A DNA stretch of 64,000 bases from Rhizobium sp. P32RR-XVIII (lineage in GTDB: Bacteria; Pseudomonadota; Alphaproteobacteria; Rhizobiales; Rhizobiaceae), in NCBI RefSeq assembly GCF_012641395.1, contig NZ_JABAIH010000003.1, positions 496,001 to 560,000 on the forward strand. Direction: 5' to 3'. The position numbers and the translations under genes were made by a program. Shown piece after piece: positions 48,108 through 55,903 of the stretch (positions are counted from its first letter, which is position 1; the number at the start of each line of letters is the position of its first letter). The notes under the pieces were generated by a model that had not been told where the DNA came from, searched no databases, and saw nothing but the letters and a program-made list of their open reading frames with translations.

Positions 48108-48214
48108 AGACCGAAGCGAGACTCGGTCGGAAGACGGACCATGGCGGCCGCCGGCCGTTCTCCGAACGATGACCGCGTCCTGCGTCCCAACCTATTAGTG
48201 ACGGACATTGCCCG

Positions 48215-48775
48215 ATGTCTTTATCCGAGCCAACCTTCTCCTCTCCGCGGCCAAGCCTTGCTGCTCTGTTTTTCCTTTGCTTCAGGATTGGCGTTTTGAG
48301 TTTCGGCGGCGGCCTTTCGGGATGGATCTATCAGGCATTCGTGCTCCGCAAACGATGGATTGACCAAGAGGATTTTTCGAGCAGTCTGGCGATTTCGCAG
48401 ATGCTGCCCGGAGCCAATGTCGTCAACCTGGTGATTTGCATCGGCGAGCAATTGCGCGGACCGTTGGGCGCCGCCGTATGCGTCGTTGGTTTCCTCGTCG
48501 GTCCGTTTTTCGCGGTCGTTGCGCTTTATAGACTGTTCGATCTGTTTGCCGGCTATGCACTGCTGCCAGTCATTTCCGATGGTGTCGCCTTTGCAGCAAT
48601 CGGTCTGCTGCTGATGATGTGCGTTCACGGTGTTCGCCGCGCCATGCGGTTTCCGCCGTCGGTGGCCATCATTGGTGTGACCGCCCTTTTGGTCGGCGTG
48701 CTTCAGTGGCCGCTGCTACCGGTGGCGCTTGCCATCGCGCCGATCAGCGTCGCCATGGCCTGGCGGAGGAGCTGA
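48215..48775 (+). CDS. CHR-family (chromate) transporter, N-terminal-type half
   Basis: 186-aa membrane protein carrying one CHR domain: FRIGVLSFGGGLSGWIYQAFV at the N-terminus and the SLAISQMLPGANVVNLVICIGEQ signature. Short CHR proteins act in pairs encoded by adjacent genes, as here. Known long homologues export chromate, but paired short ones in catabolic loci may move other oxyanions. It follows a 107-bp gap after the SDR gene. Confidence 0.88.
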   Translation: MSLSEPTFSSPRPSLAALFFLCFRIGVLSFGGGLSGWIYQAFVLRKRWIDQEDFSSSLAISQMLPGANVVNLVICIGEQLRGPLGAAVCVVGFLVGPFFAVVALYRLFDLFAGYALLPVISDGVAFAAIGLLLMMCVHGVRRAMRFPPSVAIIGVTALLVGVLQWPLLPVALAIAPISVAMAWRRS

Positions 48776-48776
48776 C

Positions 48777-49328
48777 ATGCGTGACGATCTGCTCATCGGC
48801 CTGGCCCTGGTTTTCATCCCGTTTTCATTGACCTCGATTGGCGGCGGCGGTGCCATCATCGCCGGCGTCCAGAACGAGACGGTCAATGTGCACGGCTGGA
48901 TTAGCGCATCCGATTTCATCCATTTCTTCGCGGTCTCAAGGGCGGCGCCCGGGCCGGGGATGATGTTGGCAACAGTCATCGGATGGAAGGTTGCGGGCTG
49001 GCTCGGAGCGCTGGTGGCATCGTTGGCGCTTTTCGTGCCGTCGTCGCTGCTTTGCTACACCGTGTTTCGTTTGACGAATACACATCGTCAGAAAAAATGG
49101 CATCGCGCCATGCGCGAGGGTTTGGCGCCTGTCGGCGTCGGCCTGATCATCGCCGGCGTGATCTCGCTGTTCCGCGTGGCCGATGGCGGCATGCCCGCGG
49201 TGGTGATCGCCAGCCTCGCCGGCGCGATCCTCTATTGGATCCCGAAATTCCCGGTCTTGATCTTGCTGATCCTCGGCGGCTTGGGTGCAGCCGCAGCATC
49301 GGCCGCGCCCAATCTCCTGGGCTTCTAG
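48777..49328 (+). CDS. CHR-family (chromate) transporter, C-terminal-type half
   Basis: 183-aa partner of the preceding gene, with FIPFSLTSIGGGGAIIAGVQNETVN near the start and the FAVSRAAPGPGMMLATVIGWK CHR signature. AGGAG lies within the end of the first CHR gene, one base separates stop and start, so the two proteins are translationally coupled. Its end overlaps the convergent pdxA-like gene by 4 bases. Confidence 0.88.
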   Translation: MRDDLLIGLALVFIPFSLTSIGGGGAIIAGVQNETVNVHGWISASDFIHFFAVSRAAPGPGMMLATVIGWKVAGWLGALVASLALFVPSSLLCYTVFRLTNTHRQKKWHRAMREGLAPVGVGLIIAGVISLFRVADGGMPAVVIASLAGAILYWIPKFPVLILLILGGLGAAAASAAPNLLGF

Positions 49329-50338
49329 GCGGCGAGCCGCTTGAATTGGACGAGCCTGCTTGCCAGCCTGATGGCGTTCTCGAATGCACCCGTATCGGCA
49401 ATGCCCTTGCCGACGATGTCGAAGGCCGTGCCGTGCGCCGGCGTGGTGAAGATGGTGTCGAGCCCGGCGGTCACCGTGACGCCGCGGTTGAAGCCACGCA
49501 TCTTCGTGGCGATCTGGCCCTGGTCGTGGTACATGGCAAGCACGCCATCATAATCGCCGGCGAATGCTTTCAGGTAGACGGTGTCTGATGGGAACGGCCC
49601 TTCGCAATTGAACCCCTTGGCAGCCATGGCCTTGACCGCCGGGCGGATGATCTCGATCTCCTCCATTCCGAACAGTCCGTTTTCTCCGGCATGCGGGTTG
49701 AGGGCAGCGACGGCGAGGCGAGGCGAAACGATGCCGGCCTTGCGCATCATCGACACCGACAATTGGATGGCATTCTCGATCGCCGCACGGTCGATCTGAT
49801 CCACAGCCTGTCGTAGCGGCACATGCGACGTGACACGCGACATCCATTGATTGTCGAGCACGTTCATCTCGCTGAAATAGCCGCGATGGCCAAGCAGGTG
49901 GGCGAACATCTTGTGCTCATCCGGAAAACGCCATCCGCCGTCGTACATCGCACGCTTGTTCAGCGGTGCGAAGGAAATTGCGTCGACCTCTCCGGCCTTT
50001 GCAAAATCAATCGCCCGCGCCAGGGTTTCGCCGGTAACGCGGCCCGACTCGGCGCTGCCGACACCCGGCGGATAGAGAGAGGGATCGGTATTGTTCAGGT
50101 CGATGATCGGTATGGTCTTGTCCGACCAGTCGATGGCCGCGGGGCTGTCATAGCGCCGGTATTCAAGGCGCACACCGGCCTGCCGCATGCCGAGGTCGAG
50201 CACCCTGATATCGCCGACCACGACGATACGGGCAGTCTCCAGCATCCGGCCGTCGTGAAGAATACGGGCTGTCTGCTCCGGCCCGATGCCGGTGCAATCG
50301 CCTGGGGTGAGGGCGATGACGGGAAGCTCTGCGCTCAT
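49325..50338 (-). CDS. pdxA: PdxA-family 4-phospho-hydroxyacid dehydrogenase
   Basis: 337-aa NAD-dependent, metal-dependent decarboxylating dehydrogenase. Typical are TPGDCTGIGPE at the N-terminus, the metal His regions VTSHVPLRQAVD and MYHDQGQI, and FTTPAHGTAFDI near the end. In catabolic clusters PdxA2 acts on 4-phospho-D-threonate or erythronate after a DUF1537 kinase, but no such kinase is in the window. It overlaps the upstream dehydrogenase gene by 4 bases and is co-transcribed with two tartrate-type dehydrogenases. Confidence 0.9.
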   Translation of the reverse strand: MSAELPVIALTPGDCTGIGPEQTARILHDGRMLETARIVVVGDIRVLDLGMRQAGVRLEYRRYDSPAAIDWSDKTIPIIDLNNTDPSLYPPGVGSAESGRVTGETLARAIDFAKAGEVDAISFAPLNKRAMYDGGWRFPDEHKMFAHLLGHRGYFSEMNVLDNQWMSRVTSHVPLRQAVDQIDRAAIENAIQLSVSMMRKAGIVSPRLAVAALNPHAGENGLFGMEEIEIIRPAVKAMAAKGFNCEGPFPSDTVYLKAFAGDYDGVLAMYHDQGQIATKMRGFNRGVTVTAGLDTIFTTPAHGTAFDIVGKGIADTGAFENAIRLASRLVQFKRLAA

Positions 50339-51447
50339 GATTGCCTCGACGTTTGAGGAGCGGGAAGGGATGTCGCCAGGAGCGCTTCGGCAATGGCTTT
50401 GCCGCAGGTCACCGTGTCGGCGCTGCCGCCAAGATCTCTGGTCCTCGAAGCGGGATTGGTGAGCACGGTCTCGATCGAAGAGACGATGGCTGCCGCTGCC
50501 TCGGGATGGCCGAGGTGGTCGAGCATCATCGCTCCGGCCCAGACCTGCCCGATGGGATTTGCAATTCCTTTGCCGGCAATGTCGGGCGCGGAGCCGTGGA
50601 CCGGCTCGAACAGCGACGGAAAATTGCGCTCCGGATTGATGTTGCCTGAGGGCGCTATGCCGATCGTGCCGGTGCAGGCGGGACCGAGATCGGAGAGGAT
50701 GTCGCCGAAAAGATTGGAGGCGACGACGACGTCGAAGCGATCCGGATTGAGCACGAAATGCGCGCACAGAATGTCGATGTGATATTTGTCTGAGCGAACA
50801 TCCGGATAGGCCTTCGCCATCTCCTCGACGCGCTCATCCCAATAAGGCATGGTAATCGAAATGCCATTCGACTTCGTGGCAGAGGTGAGATGTTTCTTGC
50901 CCCGGCTCCGGGCAAGCTCGAAGGCGTAACGCAGGATCCGGTCGACGCCGACGCGGCTCATCACGGTTTCCTGCACGACGATTTCGCGCTCGGTGCCGGG
51001 ATACATCTTGCCGCCGATCGAGGAATACTCGCCTTCGGTGTTTTCGCGCACGACGAAGAAGTCGATATCGCCCGGTTTGCGGCCGGCGAGCGGCGATGGA
51101 ACCCCGGGCATCAGGCGCACGGGGCGTAGGTTCACATACTGGTCGAACTCGCGGCGGAACTGCAGAAGCGAGCCCCAGAGCGAGATATGGTCCGGCACGG
51201 TTTCCGGCCACCCGACGGCTCCGAAGAAGATCGCGTCGTGCCCGCCGATCTGCGCCTTCCAATCCTCCGGCATCATCCGCCCATGCGCGGCGTAATAATC
51301 ACAGGAGGCGAAGTCGAAGTGGTCAAACGCGAGATCGATCCCGCATTTGTCAGCGGCCGCTTCGAGGACGCGCAAACCCTCGGGCATTACTTCCTTGCCG
51401 ATGCCGTCGCCGGCAATGACGGCGATCTTCAGACGATTGGACGGCAT
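50335..51447 (-). CDS. Tartrate/isopropylmalate-type dehydrogenase, copy 1
   Basis: 370-aa NAD-dependent beta-decarboxylating dehydrogenase, probably tartrate dehydrogenase/decarboxylase. Seen are AVIAGDGIGKEVMPEGLRVL, RPVRLMPGV (substrate-binding Arg), VVRENTEGEYSSIGG, ATKSNGISIT and the metal aspartates in SNLFGDILSDLG. The start at 51447 follows GAGGAG with 6-base spacing. It is the second gene of the three-dehydrogenase unit read from the 52534 start. Confidence 0.9.
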   Translation of the reverse strand: MPSNRLKIAVIAGDGIGKEVMPEGLRVLEAAADKCGIDLAFDHFDFASCDYYAAHGRMMPEDWKAQIGGHDAIFFGAVGWPETVPDHISLWGSLLQFRREFDQYVNLRPVRLMPGVPSPLAGRKPGDIDFFVVRENTEGEYSSIGGKMYPGTEREIVVQETVMSRVGVDRILRYAFELARSRGKKHLTSATKSNGISITMPYWDERVEEMAKAYPDVRSDKYHIDILCAHFVLNPDRFDVVVASNLFGDILSDLGPACTGTIGIAPSGNINPERNFPSLFEPVHGSAPDIAGKGIANPIGQVWAGAMMLDHLGHPEAAAAIVSSIETVLTNPASRTRDLGGSADTVTCGKAIAEALLATSLPAPQTSRQS

Positions 51448-51457
51448 GTCGGTCTCC

Positions 51458-52534
51458 TCATTCATTGTCGCCGAGGATGGTGGCGCACACGGCGTCCGTC
51501 ACCATCTCGGTCGTGGCGGTGCCCTTGAGGTCCGGCGTGTGCAGCGACGGATCGGCGGTGACGCGTTCGATGGCGCGCATCACCCGCGCCGCCGCCGCCG
51601 GTTCGCCGAGATGCTCCAGCATCATCACCGCCGACCAGAAGGTGCCGACGGGATTGGCAATACCCTTGCCGGTGATGTCAAAGGCGGAACCGTGAATGGG
51701 TTCGAACATCGAGGGAAACTTTCGTTCCGGATTAAGGTTCGCCGTCGGCGCGATGCCGATCGAGCCAGCGAGCGCAGCCGCCAGGTCGGAGAGAATGTCG
51801 GCATGAAGGTTTGTCGCAACGATCGTATCGATCGATTGCGGCTGCAGCGTCATGCGGACCGTCATGGCGTCGACGAGCATCTTGTCCCAGGTGACATCGG
51901 GATAATCGGCGGCGACCTCACGGGCGATCTCGTCCCAGAGCACCATGCCGTGGCGCTGGGCATTCGACTTGGTGACGACGGTCAGAAGCTTGCGCGGACG
52001 CGATTGCGCCAGTTCGAAGGCAAAACGCATGATGCGGCGGACGCCGGCGCGGGTGAAGATCGAGACTTCGGTTGCCACTTCCTCCGGCAGGCCACGATGC
52101 GACCGGCCGCCCTGGCCGGCATATTCACCTTCCGAATTTTCGCGGACGATGACCCAGTCGAGATCGTCGGCCGTAACGTCCCGGAGGGGGCTTTGGATGC
52201 CGGGCAGGATACGGGTTGGACGGACATTGGCATATTGATCGAATGGCTGGCAGATGGCGAGGCGCAATCCCCAGAGCGTCAGATGATCGGGCACATCGGG
52301 GGCGCCGACCGCACCGAAATAGATCGCGTCGAAGGCTTTCAGGCGCTCGATGCCGCCCTCGGGCATCAGGACGCCATTGGCTTTGTAGTAATCGGAGCCC
52401 CAAGGGAAATTCTCGACCCTCAGTTCGAAGTGAGCGTCGCGGGCAGCGCACGCCTCAAGGACGCGAAGTCCCGCAGCGACCACTTCCTTTCCGATTCCGT
52501 CGCCGGGAATGGCTGCGATGTCATACGTCTTCAT
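51458..52534 (-). CDS. Tartrate/isopropylmalate-type dehydrogenase, copy 2
   Basis: 358-aa paralogue of copy 1, with AAIPGDGIGKEVVAAGLRVL, RPTRILPGI, VIVRENSEGEYAGQGG, VTKSNAQRHG and TNLHADILSDLAA. The Asn-Leu-His-Ala in the last block differs from the usual NLFGD. The start at 52534 follows AAGGAG; longer upstream codons lack homology. It is the first gene of the unit and has a -10 TATAAT and a TGTTGACA operator about 65-80 bp upstream. Confidence 0.9.
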   Translation of the reverse strand: MKTYDIAAIPGDGIGKEVVAAGLRVLEACAARDAHFELRVENFPWGSDYYKANGVLMPEGGIERLKAFDAIYFGAVGAPDVPDHLTLWGLRLAICQPFDQYANVRPTRILPGIQSPLRDVTADDLDWVIVRENSEGEYAGQGGRSHRGLPEEVATEVSIFTRAGVRRIMRFAFELAQSRPRKLLTVVTKSNAQRHGMVLWDEIAREVAADYPDVTWDKMLVDAMTVRMTLQPQSIDTIVATNLHADILSDLAAALAGSIGIAPTANLNPERKFPSMFEPIHGSAFDITGKGIANPVGTFWSAVMMLEHLGEPAAAARVMRAIERVTADPSLHTPDLKGTATTEMVTDAVCATILGDNE

Positions 52535-52593
52535 TGACCAACTCCTTGCACTGATGGTGCATTTGTTATTCGCATGCCGGGATTTCCCAAGAT

Positions 52594-52616
52594 TGTCAAT
52601 TATAAATTGTTGACAG
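52594..52616. promoter_or_regulatory. GntR-type operator, site b, with -10 element
   Basis: TGTCAATT (52594-52601) and AATTGTTGACA (52605-52615) make an imperfect inverted repeat. On the - strand it overlaps a perfect TATAAT (52599-52604) with the TGTTGACA core just upstream, inside the expected spacer, so bound regulator would block transcription of the dehydrogenase genes. The dehalogenase gene diverges to the right from the same gap. Confidence 0.65.
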
Positions 52617-52686
52617 TTTACCAAAATGAGCGTGACATGATCTTATGATTTCCGGTTTCGTCGACGTTAGACAAGAGGAGAATATG

Positions 52687-53643
52687 ATGCGGTTGCCCCC
52701 GAATAGGCCGATATCTGAAATGCCTTCGTTCTTCGAAGAGAAGGGCAAATTGATGCATGGGTTCCGATATGAGCGCGTGCGGACCGCCGGCGCCGAGATC
52801 AACGTGGCGATCGGCGGGGAGGGGCCACCGCTGCTTCTGCTCCACGGCAATCCGCTGACCCATGTGAGCTGGCACAAGATCGCGCCTGCGCTTGCCAGGA
52901 GCTTCACCGTCGTCGCACCCGACCTGCGCGGCTATGGCGACAGTTCGAAGCCTGACGGCAGCGAGGATCATTCCGGCTACTCGTTCCGGGCCATGGGTGA
53001 GGATAACGCAGCCGTCATGTCGCATTTCGGCTTCGAGCGGTTCCAAGTTGCCGGACATGATCGCGGCGCCCGGGTAGCCTTCCGCATGGCCCTCGATTTC
53101 GCCGAGCGGATCGACCGTTTGGTAGCCCTCGACATCGTCCCCACGCATCATGCGCTCACCAATGTGACGCTGGGTTGGGGGCTGGAAGCCTACCACTGGT
53201 TCTTCATGGCCCAGAAGGCGCCATTCCCGGAAAAACTGCTGACGGCCGACCTCAGCTATTACATCGACTACAAGCTCAACAAGAAAGGCGTCGGCCTCGA
53301 GATCTTCAGCCCAGAAGCGATGGCGGAATACAAGCGCTGCACGACGCCGGAACAGATCCATGCAGTGTGCGAGGATTATCGCGCCACCGTCAGCGTCGAC
53401 CTGGCCATGGATACGGCCGACTACGGGAAGCGGACGATCGATTGCCCGGTGCTGGTTCTCTGGGGCTCCAACAGCCATTGCGGCCGCCATTTTGCGCCGC
53501 TCGACGCGTGGAAGCCCTGGGCACCTGATCTGCGAGGCTGGGCCGTGCCCACCGGGCACTATCCCGCCGAACAGCGGCCCGATCTCATCTACGATGCATT
53601 CTGGAAGTTCTTCAATGGACGGGATCCGCTGCCGGCCGGTTGA
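52687..53643 (+). CDS. Alpha/beta hydrolase, fluoroacetate/haloacetate dehalogenase-like
   Basis: 318-aa cytoplasmic hydrolase. All residues known for fluoroacetate dehalogenase are present at matching spacing: nucleophile D125 with carboxylate-binding R126 and R129 (GHDRGARV), D149 (LDIVPTH), H170-W171 (AYHWFF), Y231 (CEDYRA) and H291 (TGHYPAEQ). It may therefore release halide from a 2-haloacid. Start choice is between ATG 52684 and 52687; the second has better spacing from AGAGGAG. It diverges from the dehydrogenase unit and shares its regulatory gap. Confidence 0.88.
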   Translation: MRLPPNRPISEMPSFFEEKGKLMHGFRYERVRTAGAEINVAIGGEGPPLLLLHGNPLTHVSWHKIAPALARSFTVVAPDLRGYGDSSKPDGSEDHSGYSFRAMGEDNAAVMSHFGFERFQVAGHDRGARVAFRMALDFAERIDRLVALDIVPTHHALTNVTLGWGLEAYHWFFMAQKAPFPEKLLTADLSYYIDYKLNKKGVGLEIFSPEAMAEYKRCTTPEQIHAVCEDYRATVSVDLAMDTADYGKRTIDCPVLVLWGSNSHCGRHFAPLDAWKPWAPDLRGWAVPTGHYPAEQRPDLIYDAFWKFFNGRDPLPAG

Positions 53644-53651
53644 TGAATGTC

Positions 53652-53688
53652 GCGTCTTCCGTCGGTAATGCCAGCCGATGGAAGACGC
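53652..53688. terminator. Bidirectional hairpin between convergent genes
   Basis: A 14-bp stem (53652-53665 with 53675-53688, one G-T pair) and 9-base loop fill most of the 59-bp gap between the dehalogenase (+) and dehydrogenase copy 3 (-). It is likely to end transcription from both sides, although T-runs are absent. Confidence 0.65.
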
Positions 53689-53702
53689 ATCAGCAAGACG
53701 CG

Positions 53703-54773
53703 TCAGCCGAGGGCTGCAATGATCCCCTGCGTCATTCCGGCGGTGCCAGCGGTTCCCTTGATATCGCGTGTGCGGGTCGCGGGGTTTGAAAGCGCCGTCG
53801 CGATCGCCTTCTGCATGATCGATGCTGCCTCGACAGCTTGAGGGATCTTGCGGTTATGGCCCAGCCACTCGATCATCATGCGGGCTGACTCAATCATCGC
53901 AAAGGGATTGGCGATGCCCTTGCCGGCGATATCGGGCGCGGAGCCATGGGTCGCCTGGGCCATTGCCAGATTGCCGTCGCCGATGCAAAGGCCCGGCGCC
54001 ATGCCGAGACCGCCGACGAGGCCGGCCGCTTCGTCCGTCAGGATATCGCCGAACATATTGGTGGTCACGATGACGTCGAAACTCTGCGGGTCGCGGATAA
54101 GACGCATTGCCATCGTATCGACGATGACCTCGTCGACGGTGACATCCGGGAATTCCTGCGCCACGCGGTGGCATTCTTCGACGAACATGCCGCAACCGAG
54201 TTTGAAGACGGTGTCCTTGTGAACCAGCGTCAGCCGCTTCCTGCGCTGCTGGGCAATCTCGAACGCTGCGCGCGCGACGCGCGATGACCCAAGCCGGGTA
54301 ATGACCCGCACCGAGATCGTCACGTCCTCCGTCGGGCGGAATTCGCCCGAGCCGGCCACGACGTTGCGGTCCGGCTGGAAGCCCTCGTTGTTTTCGCGCA
54401 CGATCACCAGGTCGATGCCTTCATGGATCGCACCGAGGCCCGGAAAGGATTTCGTTGGCCGGACATTGGCAAAGAGGTTGAAGCCCTTGCGCATGATCGG
54501 GTGCGGATTGATGGCACCCGGTACCTTAGGATAGGCCTGATGGCCGATCGGGCCGAGGATGAAGCCGTCCATCTTGGCGAGCGTCTCCATCGTACCCTCC
54601 GGAAAGGTCGAACCGATCGTATCGAGCGCCGTCCTGCCGATCGGCATCGGTCGCCAGTCGATTTTGAGGCCGGTCATGGCTGCGGCAGCCTGGGTGACCT
54701 CGACGGCGGCCGGCACGATTTCCAGGCCGATATCATCGCCGTTCAGAATCCCGATCACGAGATGGTGTGTCAT
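53703..54773 (-). CDS. Tartrate/isopropylmalate-type dehydrogenase, copy 3
   Basis: 356-aa member of the isocitrate/isopropylmalate dehydrogenase family, more distant from copies 1 and 2. Seen are GILNGDDIGLEIVPAAVEV, RPTKSFPGL, VIVRENNEGFQPDRN, VHKDTVFKLG and TNMFGDILTDEAAG. It lies 13 bp downstream of the AbrB-type membrane gene and is presumably in its operon with prpD copy 3. Confidence 0.88.
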   Translation of the reverse strand: MTHHLVIGILNGDDIGLEIVPAAVEVTQAAAAMTGLKIDWRPMPIGRTALDTIGSTFPEGTMETLAKMDGFILGPIGHQAYPKVPGAINPHPIMRKGFNLFANVRPTKSFPGLGAIHEGIDLVIVRENNEGFQPDRNVVAGSGEFRPTEDVTISVRVITRLGSSRVARAAFEIAQQRRKRLTLVHKDTVFKLGCGMFVEECHRVAQEFPDVTVDEVIVDTMAMRLIRDPQSFDVIVTTNMFGDILTDEAAGLVGGLGMAPGLCIGDGNLAMAQATHGSAPDIAGKGIANPFAMIESARMMIEWLGHNRKIPQAVEAASIMQKAIATALSNPATRTRDIKGTAGTAGMTQGIIAALG

Positions 54774-54786
54774 AAGAGCAGTCCTT

Positions 54787-55887
54787 TCAGTTGCAGGAGG
54801 CGTCGATACGGCGCGAAAGAGCTTCGAATATCCGAAGGGTGAACAGGATCGTCGTCATGACGACGGCGATCCTGGTGATCTGGAAAGCGGTGACGGTGGC
54901 GCCATCGAGATGCATCGCTGCCGCTGTCAGCACCATTTCGGTGACACCGGCCGGGGCGACGGCGAGCAGGCTGGTCACGAAGGAGAGGCCGGTGGCGGCG
55001 GAAAGCACCCAGGCGATGCCGGTGGCGATCGCCAGTAGGAAGGTCGTGGTGACGAGTGCCGACATCGTCACCCTCGACAATTGCCCAAGCAACGAGCGCC
55101 GGAAACGGCATCCGAGCCAGATGCCGATGACGATCTGGGCGATGGTGAGAACGATCGACGGAATGGTGAAGGGGCCGAAACCGAACCCTGAAACGATGCC
55201 CGCGATGATCGCCGGCACAAGAAGCCAGGTGTTCGGCAGTTTCAACCGCCGCGCCAGAAATGCCGCAACGGCAGCGACAACAAAGAGGGCGATCAGCGGC
55301 GCGGCGTCGGCGTGGAACGGGATCGTCACCGGCTGAATGCCTCCATCCTCGCCGAACAGCGTCACAAGGAACGGAACGATCGTGACGATCGAGGTGACCC
55401 TGATAAGATGGACGACGGCGACAGTGTCGCTGTCGGCGTTCTTCTGGTGCGCGACGACCGCCATCTCGGCAAGACCGGCGGCGGCGGTCGCGAAGAACGC
55501 GGTTTTGCCGTCGATTCCGGCGAGCATGCGGATCATCAGAGCCGCGACCATGGTGGCGGCGATGATCAGAACAGTCGAAAGCAACATAAACGGCAACAGC
55601 GTTGCAGTGGCGACAAGTACAGCCGGCACGAAACGGAGCCCGATCGCCAGGCCCACGGCAACCTGGCCGAGTTCCCGTCCATAGGGAAGCGGCGCAATGG
55701 GAGCCCCCAAAATCGCCGCCATGCCACAAGCCAGCAGCGGACCAAGCAGATAGGGAAGAGGCATCGCGATGCCTTTGGCGACGAAAGCGCCCGCGATGCC
55801 GATCAGGATTGCCAGACCGATCCGTATAATGGTGCGGCCGAAGACATATGAGTCGCTGCCGCTGCCTGATAGTTCCGAATTCGGCAT
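54787..55887 (-). CDS. AbrB-family membrane protein
   Basis: 366-aa polytopic protein with about 10-12 hydrophobic helices in two similar halves, of the family once called putative ammonia monooxygenase or AbrB regulator. Seen are GIAMPLPYLLGPLLACGMAA early and GFGPFTIPSIVLTIAQIVIG later. It has no DNA-binding region. Its place between two catabolic enzymes suggests a transporter, which is inferred. It starts 17 bp from the 3' end of prpD copy 3. Confidence 0.82.
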   Translation of the reverse strand: MPNSELSGSGSDSYVFGRTIIRIGLAILIGIAGAFVAKGIAMPLPYLLGPLLACGMAAILGAPIAPLPYGRELGQVAVGLAIGLRFVPAVLVATATLLPFMLLSTVLIIAATMVAALMIRMLAGIDGKTAFFATAAAGLAEMAVVAHQKNADSDTVAVVHLIRVTSIVTIVPFLVTLFGEDGGIQPVTIPFHADAAPLIALFVVAAVAAFLARRLKLPNTWLLVPAIIAGIVSGFGFGPFTIPSIVLTIAQIVIGIWLGCRFRRSLLGQLSRVTMSALVTTTFLLAIATGIAWVLSAATGLSFVTSLLAVAPAGVTEMVLTAAAMHLDGATVTAFQITRIAVVMTTILFTLRIFEALSRRIDASCN

Positions 55888-55903
55888 CGCGATGTCGATC
55901 GCG

